Source: Myxococcales bacterium
GTDB taxonomy: Bacteria > Myxococcota > Polyangia > HGW-17 > SLPX01
Reading direction: 5' to 3'
DNA: 31,477 nucleotides
Assembly (NCBI GenBank): GCA_007131745.1
Contig: SLPX01000248.1
Span: forward strand, 1 to 31,477
The notes below the pieces were generated by a model. The model ran no database searches. It had not been told where the DNA came from and saw only the letters and a program-made list of their open reading frames with translations. The number at the start of each line of letters is the position of its first letter. The first letter of the stretch is position 1. This document shows, piece by piece, positions 8,407 to 16,306 of the stretch. A program made the position numbers and the translations under genes.

Positions 8407-9609
8407 ATGAGGGCAGTGCTCAGATACAGAGTTCCGGAAGCGTTGTGTTCCGGAGAGTGTAACAGGCGGATCGGAGCGTGGTTGATGGAAGCGGCGGGAG
8501 ATGCCGCCGATGAAGTGCTTATCAAGTTCGACGGTGTTACGGCTCGAATCAAGTCGTTTCAGAAAGTCGAGTTTTTGTCTTCCGTTCGACCTGGTGATTT
8601 TGTCGAAATCACAGCGTCGCTTAAAAAGTGGGAAGGCAATGTGCGGCACCTGGATGTTGAAATAAAACAGCTTGTCACCCGGCTGGAATCCGATGCTCCG
8701 GATGTTGGAAGGATGTTTCCCGAGCCTTGCCCGGCGGCTTCGGCCGAGTTGGTTTGCGAGGCGCGCGAGACTCCGAACCTGGCCACGGGTGCGCCGGAAC
8801 CTCTCATGGTGACAGTGGCGCCGGTGGGATTCGAGGTGGGCCGGGAAGACACGCCCCACATCCCCCTGACTCCGGCGGAGATTGCAGCCGACGTGGCGAG
8901 ATGTGCGGTGGAAGGAGCCTCGGTTGTTCATCTCCATGCTCGTGCGGCCGACGGTTCAGCAGTGCACGATGCAGGCTATTATGCAGAAGTGATTCGCCTT
9001 ATAAAGGCGCAATGTGACATCATCATACAGGTGACGACCGAAGGGGATGCTTCTCTCGACGTTGGGACCCGGTGTGCTCATTTGGGGGTCCAGGGAGTCG
9101 AGATGGCATCTTTTACAGCGGGCACGATAAACGCAGGTGAGCACATCTTGTTCAATTCCAAGCCTGTCATGGAGCATACGTGCAGGATAATTAACGGCCA
9201 TCGTCTTTTGGCTGCCGTAGAGGTGTACGATTCGGCTTTTCTTGAAAACGCGCGTGCGCTTGCAAAAAAGGGGTTGCTGCATCTTCCAGGCAACTTCGTG
9301 TTGATTTTCGGAGGCAAGGGAGGCATGGGCGCCAGGTCGACCAACATCGACAACTTGATCAATCTCGCTCCGCGCGGATCCAGAATTACGATTGCCGGCC
9401 GCGGGAAACATGCCTTTCCGGTTCTCAAAAAAGCCCTTGACCGGGGAACCCATGTACGGGTAGGGCTTGAAGACACAATTCACATTGAGGGCAAGACTCT
9501 TGCACAGGGCAATTCGCCTTTGGTATCGAAGGTGGTTGGAATGGCGGTCGCACAGGGCAGAAAAATAGCTGATGCTCCCACTGCGAGAAAACTGTTGGGG
9601 TTGAAGTGA
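8407..9609 (+). CDS. kal-kce: fused 3-aminobutyryl-CoA ammonia-lyase / 3-keto-5-aminohexanoate cleavage enzyme
   Basis: The product is 400 residues. ATG 8407 has GGGAG seven bases upstream; the longer reading uses an unsupported TTG at 8371. Residues 1-100 resemble the hotdog-fold Kal enzyme (conserved-looking VEFL and GDFVE). Residues about 130-400 are a complete BKACE/DUF849 domain. The Kce active-site residues, numbered as I recall them for the Cloacamonas enzyme, map in order: Glu14 to Glu143, zinc ligands His46/His48 to His175/His177 and Glu230 to Glu355, Arg226 to Arg351, Asp231 to Asp356, with Ser82 replaced by Thr211. Kce makes 3-aminobutyryl-CoA and acetoacetate; Kal removes ammonia to give crotonyl-CoA. 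The fusion therefore covers two consecutive steps of lysine fermentation. Other pathway genes are not in the window, and BKACE enzymes vary in substrate. Confidence 0.82.
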   Translation: MRAVLRYRVPEALCSGECNRRIGAWLMEAAGDAADEVLIKFDGVTARIKSFQKVEFLSSVRPGDFVEITASLKKWEGNVRHLDVEIKQLVTRLESDAPDVGRMFPEPCPAASAELVCEARETPNLATGAPEPLMVTVAPVGFEVGREDTPHIPLTPAEIAADVARCAVEGASVVHLHARAADGSAVHDAGYYAEVIRLIKAQCDIIIQVTTEGDASLDVGTRCAHLGVQGVEMASFTAGTINAGEHILFNSKPVMEHTCRIINGHRLLAAVEVYDSAFLENARALAKKGLLHLPGNFVLIFGGKGGMGARSTNIDNLINLAPRGSRITIAGRGKHAFPVLKKALDRGTHVRVGLEDTIHIEGKTLAQGNSPLVSKVVGMAVAQGRKIADAPTARKLLGLK

Positions 9610-9788
9610 GCGAGCCTTCGGGAATTGGTAAGGCGGCTGGTAAGACAGGGGGTAGTCAATTTTTGGTCCCAAAAGTATTTGCCTTGACAATGATTTTGAA
9701 AGATTCGAAGCTGGAAAATGGTTTCTTGTGATTTTTTCAGTATGCTTTTAAATGTTAGGTTTCTACGGCATGGAAGGAGGGAAACCGC

Positions 9789-10091
9789 ATGACCAAGGCT
9801 GAGTTGATTGAGCAGGTTCACAATGTATACGGAAGAGAGCTTACAAAAAAACAGGTCGCCGAGATAATCGACGGGGTTTTTTTTACGATGTCGGAATACT
9901 TCGTTAAGACGAGAATCACAAAAAGCCACTCACCAAAGCTTACTTACCCCGGTTTCGGAACATTCAAGAAACGAAAGAGAAAGGCGAGGAAAGGCAGAAA
10001 TCCCAAAACCGGCGACATAATGAAAATTCCTTCCTCTATAAGCCTCACGTTTTCGCCCGGTCAGGAACTGAAACAACGTTTGAACAAGTGA
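9789..10091 (+). CDS. HU/IHF-family DNA-binding protein
   Basis: This 100-residue protein follows the HU/IHF pattern throughout. It has an N-terminal helical dimerisation part (MTKAELIEQV... then LTKKQVAEIIDGVF), the GFGTF turn (about 56-60), a very basic beta-arm start KKRKRKARKGRNPKTGD, and the C-terminal FSPGQELKQRLN helix. It is slightly longer than the usual 90 residues because of a few extra residues before GFGTF (around 40-50). Such proteins bind and bend DNA in the nucleoid. A strong GGAAGGAGGG Shine-Dalgarno sequence precedes the ATG. It lies 179 bp after the Kal-Kce gene. A perfect TTGACA at 9684-9689 has no convincing -10 partner. Confidence 0.9.
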   Translation: MTKAELIEQVHNVYGRELTKKQVAEIIDGVFFTMSEYFVKTRITKSHSPKLTYPGFGTFKKRKRKARKGRNPKTGDIMKIPSSISLTFSPGQELKQRLNK

Positions 10092-10092
10092 G

Positions 10093-10107
10093 TCTGCTCT
10101 AAGCAGA
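10093..10107 (+). terminator. short stem-loop after the HU-like gene
   Basis: TCTGCT and AGCAGA pair with a three-base loop two bases past the HU stop codon. No U-tract follows, so it is more likely a 3'-end stabiliser or chance than an intrinsic terminator. Confidence 0.2.
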
Positions 10108-10273
10108 GGGGATGTATGTTTGCGTGGATGAATGTCCGTGCACACATTTTTCGGAAGTATTGCGAAACCCGGAACCCTTTCTCTGTTGATTCCATATAGA
10201 AATTGAAAGATCTCCCCAGGCTGAATAGTGATCAGTTGATAAAGATTCAAGAATCAGAATGGTCATATATCAA

Positions 10274-10302
10274 TTGAAACCACATTCCATCTATCATATA
10301 AA
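10274..10302 (+). promoter_or_regulatory. sigma70-like promoter for the RND operon
   Basis: TTGAAA (10274-10279), a 17-bp spacer and TATAAA (10297-10302) make one of the best promoter matches in the window. Transcription would begin near 10309, about 230 nt before the RND start codon. Confidence 0.5.
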
Positions 10303-10349
10303 TGCCAAGATGCATGAAACGTCATTTCGCTTAAGAATAGACTGAAACC

Positions 10350-10541
10350 TTGTTGAACAAAGATGTTTTCTTGAGAGAGGAAAAGAAGTCGAAACCCTGC
10401 GAATGGCGGATACAGAAACATTTTTTCCTTTTCGGGAAGATTCTCTGTGCGTTGGACGACTTTGTTGAATGTGCCGCGGAGTTTGTGTATGAAGCACGGG
10501 ATATCAACCTGAGGAAGGTTCGGAACGGAATTTTATCATGA
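10350..10541 (+). CDS. doubtful 63-codon ORF overlapping the RND start by ATGA
   Basis: This frame begins at a TTG without a clear Shine-Dalgarno sequence and ends at the TGA of an ATGA overlap with the RND start codon, the arrangement of translationally coupled genes. The C-terminal half (LDDFVECAAEFVYEARD...) has a normal amino-acid mix and predicted helix. I recognise no family. It may be a leader ORF, a decayed gene or chance. Confidence 0.2.
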   Translation: MLNKDVFLREEKKSKPCEWRIQKHFFLFGKILCALDDFVECAAEFVYEARDINLRKVRNGILS

Positions 10542-13500
10542 GACGTTTGGGCCGTTTTGTTTCCCGTTATGCTGTCTGGGTGATCGGTGTTTTTCTGCTG
10601 GTAGGCGGCTTGGTGGCGTACATTGGCGTGGATCCCGGGTCTGAAAGCGATGTGCTCAAGTTTCTACCCAGAACAAATCCCGATGTTGAGAGATTTTACA
10701 ATGTCAACGAGAAGTTTGGAGCGCTGAACATTGCGATAATCGGCATAAAGGAAGACGACATATTCAACGCGGATTTCATGACCAGGCTGGATGAAGCCAC
10801 GAGGGTGTTGCAAAACGAGGTGCGTGGAATCCACAGGGTCCTCAGCCTGACCACGCTTTCGGATTTTGAAATAATAGAGGGAGAAGAGGGGGGGGTTCAG
10901 CCCAAGGTGCTCGTGGATGTGGAGCATCTTCCGAGAGACGAAAAGGGATGGGAGGAACTGAAAGCAGGGGTTCTTGCAAAGCGACATGTAAGAGGGCACT
11001 TCGTGAACGAAGAAGGCAATGCCACTGTGTTGCTCTGTTACTTGGCGCCCAAGGGTCAGGTGGTTCCGATTACAAATGAGATCAAGAGAGAGATCCGGCA
11101 GAGGTTTCCGGATGCCGAACTTTACTGGGGAGGAAACCCGATTATTTCGGCTCACATTTTCGAGGTCACAGAACGGGACATGAGGCGGCTGACTCCGTGG
11201 GCCGTGGGCTTGATCCTGCTGGTGACCCTGCTCAGCTTCAGGGATCCCGTCGGCGTATTGTTGGCGCTCGTTGCTACGGTTTTCGGTGGAACAATCGCGT
11301 TTGCAGCCATGAGGCTGATGAACGTAAAGGTAAACATCGTCCTGAGTTCGATGCCCGTGATTCTTTTTGCCGTAGGAAGCGCGTATTCAATACATTTCCT
11401 TGTGAGCTACTACGATCTCAGGAAAAACAAGGAAACCGGAGAGGCGGTGGAGAGCGCTTTTTCGAGCGTAGGGCCGGGTATTTTGGCGGCCGCGCTTACA
11501 ACAGTGTCGGGTTTCTTCTCGTTTCTTGCAATGGATATGCAACCGATGCGGGAGTTCGGTCTCTTCACGGGGATCGGGATTCTATCATGCATGTTGGGCG
11601 CTTTGCTGCTGATTCCCGCGGTGTTGGCGATATCCAAACGCAAGAGAAAGGTCAAAGCGGAAAAGGAAGAAGCCGGAGTGTTGGTGCGATGGATGGCGGT
11701 CGTAGCCGGGTTTGCGTCCCGGAAACGGGTCTACATTCTTCCGGGCCTTTTGCTCCTGGGGCTTTTCGGTGTTTATTATTCCATCCAGGTGAAGCTGGCC
11801 ATGGAGACCTCTTCGTTTTTCAGGGAGGGGAGCGAACCGGACCTTGCCAACAAGTTTTTGAGCCGTGAGTTCGGCGGATCTCAGTATGTGCAGATCCATG
11901 TCCAGGCCGACATGGATGATCCAGCGGTATTGAAGGAAATCAGGCGGTTGGGCGACAGGATCGAAACCGTTGGCCATGTTTCTGCGGTCCAACACGTGGC
12001 GCAACCTTTTGGTCTCGTAAGCGAAGCGTGGGTGAAGCTTAGGCGGATCCCGGATACCCGGGAGAGGGTTCAAACGCTTGCCAATTTTGTTTTGACCGAC
12101 CCGGCGAGTCTTCAGCTCATGACCGGGACCCGCGACGAAGCCTTGATTCATGCGAAGGTTCGCACAAACGACGCTGATGAATTGGTCAAGGTGGTGGACG
12201 AAATCAGGTCCATCGTGGAGAAAGAGTGGGGGACTCCTTTTGTGAAGGTGACCCTGGCGCCGGATTCGCCTGCAAAACTTCGCGAAGCAGTTATCACCGC
12301 CCGGGCTTCCATGGTGGCCGAGCACATCACTGCATTGTTGAGGCGGGCGGGTGCTCCGGTTGAAAAGAAAGGTGAAACCGGGATCAAGGAAAAGCTTGTC
12401 AGCGTCCAGACCGATTGGAAATTCAAGCCCGGTAAAGAAGATATCAAAGCGGTGGAAGACAAAATATTCGCTCATTTGCGATCAGCCGAGACGATTATCG
12501 AACTTCCTCCGGCCGGAGAGCAGGGGGATCCGGCGCGGAATCTTGCGCACGCGGTTGCATCCTTGGGTCCCGAGCCGCCTGAAGACGATCTGGACGCAGC
12601 CGGGCTGAAAGCTTTGGAAGGTGTTTTGGATGAAGGATCGGCTATGAGCTTGACAGCCACCCTGGATCCGTACCTGGAGGACGCCTGGAAAATACAGGAA
12701 AGCAGATCGGTTCTTTCCATGCTCGGTCGGGCCGTTGATGTAGATGTCTCCTCTTTTGATGAGGAAAAACTTGCTCTGCTTGAAACCGCGCTTTTGGATC
12801 TGCAAGCCGAAAACGTGGCGGTTCGTAAGCCTGCGATCGAGGGCGTGGCCTTGGATCAAGCCGATACGTTGAAGATGAAGGGTTTTTTGACCGGTGCTCC
12901 CGTGTTGAACCAGGGGCTTTCAAAATCAGTTGAAATGAATCAGATAAAAAGCCTGGTTGTCTCAGGTGTGCTGGTGCTCCTGGTCATGGGAATTATTTTC
13001 AGGTCTTTCCTGGCCTCCTTGGTAGCGTTTCTTCCCGCGGGCATGACGATTCTCTTGATTTTTGGATACATGGGTTTTCGCGGCCTTTATTTGGATGTTG
13101 GAACATCAATGATAGCTTCGATAGCTTTGGGTGTGGGTATAGATTACGCTATTCATTTCATGGTCTGGTGGAGGCGTTCGGCAAAGGCTCTTTCCGATGA
13201 AATGAAACGGGTGGAACCTGGTTTCAAGAAGGCCCGGCTGGCTGAGCGGTCCGCCGTGGAGGCGGCAGGCAAGTGCGGAGGCGCCATTTTGACGAACGCT
13301 TTGATGGTGGCCGGCGCTTTTTCGGTGCTGGCGATGGGAGAAGCCGCGCCCTTGAAAACTTTTGGAACAATGACCGCGGGAGCGATGTTCCTGGCTGCCG
13401 CTATGGCTTTTACTGCTGTGCCTGCATTATCCGGGTTAATCCTCGTAGACAGGTGGGCCATGAAATCGAATATCGAAGGAGCGGAGCGCTCCAGAGAATC

Positions 13501-13576
13501 GGCCCTGTTGGAAGAAAAAACGGATGGAGATGGGAGTTTTTCGGTTTCCGCTGCCAAGGAAGCGGAAAAGAAATGA
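10538..13576 (+). CDS. RND/MMPL-family transporter (HAE-3-like)
   Basis: This 1012-residue inner-membrane protein has the duplicated RND layout: TM1 (13-29), a periplasmic loop (30-218), TM2-6 (220-366), TM7 (399-415), a second periplasmic loop (418-804) and TM8-12 (805-970). The TM10 motif GIDYAIH (867-873) is typical of the MMPL/HAE-3 branch, which moves lipids, hopanoids or other hydrophobes and often works without a classical membrane-fusion partner. The second loop is about twice as long as the first; the extra charged, helical stretch lies around 575-770. The C-terminal tail is hydrophilic. GGAACGGAA lies about eight bases before the ATG. It heads an apparent operon with LolA-like and outer-membrane barrel genes, which supports envelope lipid transport. 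The substrate is unknown. Confidence 0.9.
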   Translation: MRRLGRFVSRYAVWVIGVFLLVGGLVAYIGVDPGSESDVLKFLPRTNPDVERFYNVNEKFGALNIAIIGIKEDDIFNADFMTRLDEATRVLQNEVRGIHRVLSLTTLSDFEIIEGEEGGVQPKVLVDVEHLPRDEKGWEELKAGVLAKRHVRGHFVNEEGNATVLLCYLAPKGQVVPITNEIKREIRQRFPDAELYWGGNPIISAHIFEVTERDMRRLTPWAVGLILLVTLLSFRDPVGVLLALVATVFGGTIAFAAMRLMNVKVNIVLSSMPVILFAVGSAYSIHFLVSYYDLRKNKETGEAVESAFSSVGPGILAAALTTVSGFFSFLAMDMQPMREFGLFTGIGILSCMLGALLLIPAVLAISKRKRKVKAEKEEAGVLVRWMAVVAGFASRKRVYILPGLLLLGLFGVYYSIQVKLAMETSSFFREGSEPDLANKFLSREFGGSQYVQIHVQADMDDPAVLKEIRRLGDRIETVGHVSAVQHVAQPFGLVSEAWVKLRRIPDTRERVQTLANFVLTDPASLQLMTGTRDEALIHAKVRTNDADELVKVVDEIRSIVEKEWGTPFVKVTLAPDSPAKLREAVITARASMVAEHITALLRRAGAPVEKKGETGIKEKLVSVQTDWKFKPGKEDIKAVEDKIFAHLRSAETIIELPPAGEQGDPARNLAHAVASLGPEPPEDDLDAAGLKALEGVLDEGSAMSLTATLDPYLEDAWKIQESRSVLSMLGRAVDVDVSSFDEEKLALLETALLDLQAENVAVRKPAIEGVALDQADTLKMKGFLTGAPVLNQGLSKSVEMNQIKSLVVSGVLVLLVMGIIFRSFLASLVAFLPAGMTILLIFGYMGFRGLYLDVGTSMIASIALGVGIDYAIHFMVWWRRSAKALSDEMKRVEPGFKKARLAERSAVEAAGKCGGAILTNALMVAGAFSVLAMGEAAPLKTFGTMTAGAMFLAAAMAFTAVPALSGLILVDRWAMKSNIEGAERSRESALLEEKTDGDGSFSVSAAKEAEKK

Positions 13577-13640
13577 TAAAACCATGTATGTTAAACATAA
13601 CGAGAGTAATTTGAAGAAACAGATCAAGCGAGGTGGCAGA

Positions 13641-14408
13641 ATGAAGAAATCAATTGCATGCACGGCGTTTTTCGCGCTGATTGTTATAGCGGCCGGGGTT
13701 GTGGGCGTTCAGGCGAATCCACGATCCAAGGGCGATAGGATCTTGAGGAAATATGAAAAATCCTTCAGCAACTTCAAGGATCAATATGCAAGATTCAGGA
13801 TGGTGATTCACGAAAAGAGCGGGAAAAAGAACGTGGAGTTCACCCTGTATAACCGGCCGGGATGGACCAGGCTCATGAGGTTCACCGATCCGGGCGATGT
13901 GCGGGGCCAGTCGATCCTGGTTATGAGCAGGCAGGAAATGTACATATGGCTTCCGGCCTACAGGAGGGTGAGGCGTATCGCGGGCCACGTGAGAAACCAG
14001 GGGTTCATGGGGTCGGTGATGACTTTTGACGATATGGCCATCGGCCAATGGTCCGGGGATTATGACGCTCGATTCCTCAAGGAGGATGCGAACCACTGGT
14101 ATATCAGGCTTACTCCCAAGAAAGGTAAGAACGTGGCGTTTCCGCAACTCTGGATGAAGATAGAAAAGAACATGAGGCAGGCGGTTGAAATTCGTTACCT
14201 GAGCGAGAAGGGAAGGCTGCTTAGAACACAGACCATGACCGGGTGGAGTTGCGAGCAGAAAGACAAGCATTGCGCTCCCAAGAGAGTAAGGATGGTGGAT
14301 CACCGTCAGGGAAACGCTACCACCGACCTGATTCTTCTTGAGAGTAATTTCAATCACGGCATTCCGGACAGGTACTTCACGGTCCGGCATTTGCAGCGTG
14401 GAGGTTGA
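13641..14408 (+). CDS. LolA-like outer-membrane lipoprotein-sorting family protein
   Basis: The product is 255 residues. ATG 13641 is chosen because GAGGTGG precedes it and it begins a clean signal peptide (about 1-26, ending VQA); an open extension to 13524 overlaps the RND gene and has no signal. The mature part fits the LolA-like family (PF17131, TP_0789 type): FRMVIHEKSGKKN, the strand RLMRFTDPGDVRGQSIL, IWLPAYRRVRRI, and the late IPDRYFTVRHLQRGG. LolA-like folds are half-open beta-barrels that carry acyl chains across the periplasm. It starts 64 bp after the RND gene, and this family is often encoded next to MMPL/RND transporters. It therefore probably shuttles the RND cargo. The cargo is an inference. 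Confidence 0.85.
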   Translation: MKKSIACTAFFALIVIAAGVVGVQANPRSKGDRILRKYEKSFSNFKDQYARFRMVIHEKSGKKNVEFTLYNRPGWTRLMRFTDPGDVRGQSILVMSRQEMYIWLPAYRRVRRIAGHVRNQGFMGSVMTFDDMAIGQWSGDYDARFLKEDANHWYIRLTPKKGKNVAFPQLWMKIEKNMRQAVEIRYLSEKGRLLRTQTMTGWSCEQKDKHCAPKRVRMVDHRQGNATTDLILLESNFNHGIPDRYFTVRHLQRGG

Positions 14409-14482
14409 AAATATCTTAACACGGCGACCGAGCCTGACGTCATGCCGTCCTTTATTGAATGTGAAACAGCAAGAGGTGAAAC

Positions 14483-16279
14483 GTGCGCGTCAAAACCGGA
14501 TTGATATGTGTATCGGCCCTTGCAGTCATATTTGGCTCAGTGGTTTTCGGATTCGTTCGAACGGCTCATGCTCAACTTGAAACGACTTATTCCATTACCC
14601 TTCAGACCGATCTTCGCTACATCGTGCAGGAGAAGACAACGAGAGAAAGGATCCCAAGGGCCGAGGCTCTGCGCAATCCTTGGCTGCAGGAAGCATGGCG
14701 GACCGGTCAGCTGAGGGAAATTACCCTTATACCGCACGGCTTTTCCAGGAATGAGAACCGGGTGAAATTCAAGGCCGAGGCACGGGGCCGAAGGGTCAGG
14801 GGTGTAGCGGACGTGGATCTCGTAATGCTCGGCTACAACACCGAGTTGACCAATCTTCCGTCCATGACACAGAGAAACATGATGGATCCATTTCGGATCG
14901 AAGCCCATGCTCTGTATGTGGACATACTGGGATTGGGTACGGAGAAGCTGGATCTTCGCATAGGTCAGCAGATAGTGAACTGGGGCACCGCGGACCAGTT
15001 CAATCCTACGTCCAATCTGAACCCGTTGAACCTGGAAGACAGGCTGATGTTTGGGGATCTGCTTGCAACGCCGATGGTGCGGGCGGATTTCGCGATAAAC
15101 CTGGACTGGAACATTACGGCCGCGTGGGTGCCCATTTTCAGGCCTAACCTGCTTCCCCGGTCCGCTTCCCTGGGTCTTGCCTCGCCCGACAGGATTCCTA
15201 TCGTGGAGGACCATTACCGTTGGCAGCTCAGCGCGGAGCGCTACGTTGGTGAAATCCTCACCGACGGACCCACCCGAGTCACCGAGGCCCGACTCTTGCT
15301 GCCCGACACCGATATAAAAAATTCCCAGGTTGGGGTCAGGATCAGGGGCAGGGTGCTCAAGCAGGACATTTCGTTCAGTTACTACTACGGGCGCTCAAAA
15401 ATGCCCCAGCCTGTCTTCAGCAAGACATTCATGAATCCCGATGAGAACATCATACAGACGCGAGTGGATCTCGCATTTCCGAGAATGCATGTGATCGGCT
15501 TCGACATGGCTGGCCAGATTCCATGGGCGCGGGCCTTGCGGCGTGCCGTCAGAACCCTTGAGCCTGTGGGCTGGTGGTTTGAAGCCGGCGTGTTTTTCCC
15601 GCAGCGGATGACCATGGCTCTATTCCAGGAGAATTTCGGAATTATTGAGGATGGTGAGTACGACTATTCGAGAATCGACCCTGAGAATCCGCGTCGACCC
15701 ACGGTAGTCGACAACACCCCGTTTTTAAAATGGGTTCTGGGTTTTGACTATACTTTTTCCCAGAACTGGTGGGCGAACGTGCAATGGGTGCACGGATTTC
15801 CGGATGAGTTCGGTGCGGGCGACTGGCTTTCGAATCTATGGGCGGCTCAGCAGGGTTGGGCGCCCACAAGGTTTCGAACGGACGAACCGTCCGCGGGATA
15901 CTTTGCATGCATGTCCCATGAAACCGTTGGAGAGTGCGCTCACGAATGGGTGCGACCCAGGATCAGCGATTACCTGGTAACCGGTGTCGACTACAAGTTC
16001 TACCGGGATGCAATGCTTTTGCGCCTCTTCTTCATCATTGATATGGGCGGAGTCCACGAGCGGTATTTCGACGGCACCAAAAGGGTTTCCAAGTGGCACC
16101 ACCCCTTCAGCAAGGAAGGTTACTCGGTAATGCTTTACCCGCAATACACCTGGTCTTTGGGACAGGGAGCGGAGTTGAGCGCGGGAGGTCTGATAATGCT
16201 GGGCAGGAATCATACTCGTTTCGGGGATCCGGCCGCGGGAAGCTCGATGGTGTGGACCCGTGCCAGATTCGCATTTTGA
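14483..16279 (+). CDS. DUF1302-like outer-membrane beta-barrel protein
   Basis: This 598-residue protein starts at a GTG with AAGAGGTG four bases upstream and has a signal peptide ending near TAHA. The segment DLRIGQQIVNWG followed by FNPTSNLNPLN matches the conserved core of the DUF1302 family of large outer-membrane barrels. The remainder shows many amphipathic aromatic-rich strands and ends in Phe (RARFAF), as usual for a BAM substrate. In other Gram-negatives DUF1302 proteins are encoded with DUF1329 and MMPL proteins; here a LolA-like protein takes the periplasmic place. The likely role is the outer-membrane end of the hydrophobe route formed with the two genes upstream. No substrate can be inferred. 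Confidence 0.78.
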   Translation: MRVKTGLICVSALAVIFGSVVFGFVRTAHAQLETTYSITLQTDLRYIVQEKTTRERIPRAEALRNPWLQEAWRTGQLREITLIPHGFSRNENRVKFKAEARGRRVRGVADVDLVMLGYNTELTNLPSMTQRNMMDPFRIEAHALYVDILGLGTEKLDLRIGQQIVNWGTADQFNPTSNLNPLNLEDRLMFGDLLATPMVRADFAINLDWNITAAWVPIFRPNLLPRSASLGLASPDRIPIVEDHYRWQLSAERYVGEILTDGPTRVTEARLLLPDTDIKNSQVGVRIRGRVLKQDISFSYYYGRSKMPQPVFSKTFMNPDENIIQTRVDLAFPRMHVIGFDMAGQIPWARALRRAVRTLEPVGWWFEAGVFFPQRMTMALFQENFGIIEDGEYDYSRIDPENPRRPTVVDNTPFLKWVLGFDYTFSQNWWANVQWVHGFPDEFGAGDWLSNLWAAQQGWAPTRFRTDEPSAGYFACMSHETVGECAHEWVRPRISDYLVTGVDYKFYRDAMLLRLFFIIDMGGVHERYFDGTKRVSKWHHPFSKEGYSVMLYPQYTWSLGQGAELSAGGLIMLGRNHTRFGDPAAGSSMVWTRARFAF

Positions 16280-16295
16280 CGGCCCGGGGTTACTT

Positions 16296-16299
16296 GGAG
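16296..16299 (+). promoter_or_regulatory. ribosome binding site deciding a TTG start
   Basis: GGAG lies seven bases before TTG 16307. No ATG or GTG in frame gives a full-length protein; the next in-frame Met is residue 29, inside the fold. Confidence 0.6.
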
Positions 16300-16306
16300 C
16301 GATTGT

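Larger units (their letters stand above)
10092..10537 (+). other. 446-bp intergenic leader before the RND operon
   Basis: This stretch holds no secure gene. Just after the HU stop is a small stem-loop (TCTGCT/AGCAGA, 10093-10107) with no T-run. A good promoter occurs at 10274-10302. Between it and the RND start lies a 63-codon open frame (10350-10541), listed separately as doubtful. The mRNA leader would be about 230 nt, long enough for regulation. Confidence 0.6.

Noticed and set aside
9684..9689. Perfect TTGACA upstream of the HU-like gene
   Set aside because: No acceptable -10 element occurs 16-18 bp downstream, so I do not call a promoter.
11585..12475. A 296-codon minus-strand frame opposite the RND gene
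   Set aside because: The plus frame continues through it with clear RND topology; the minus frame lacks a ribosome site and any known domain.
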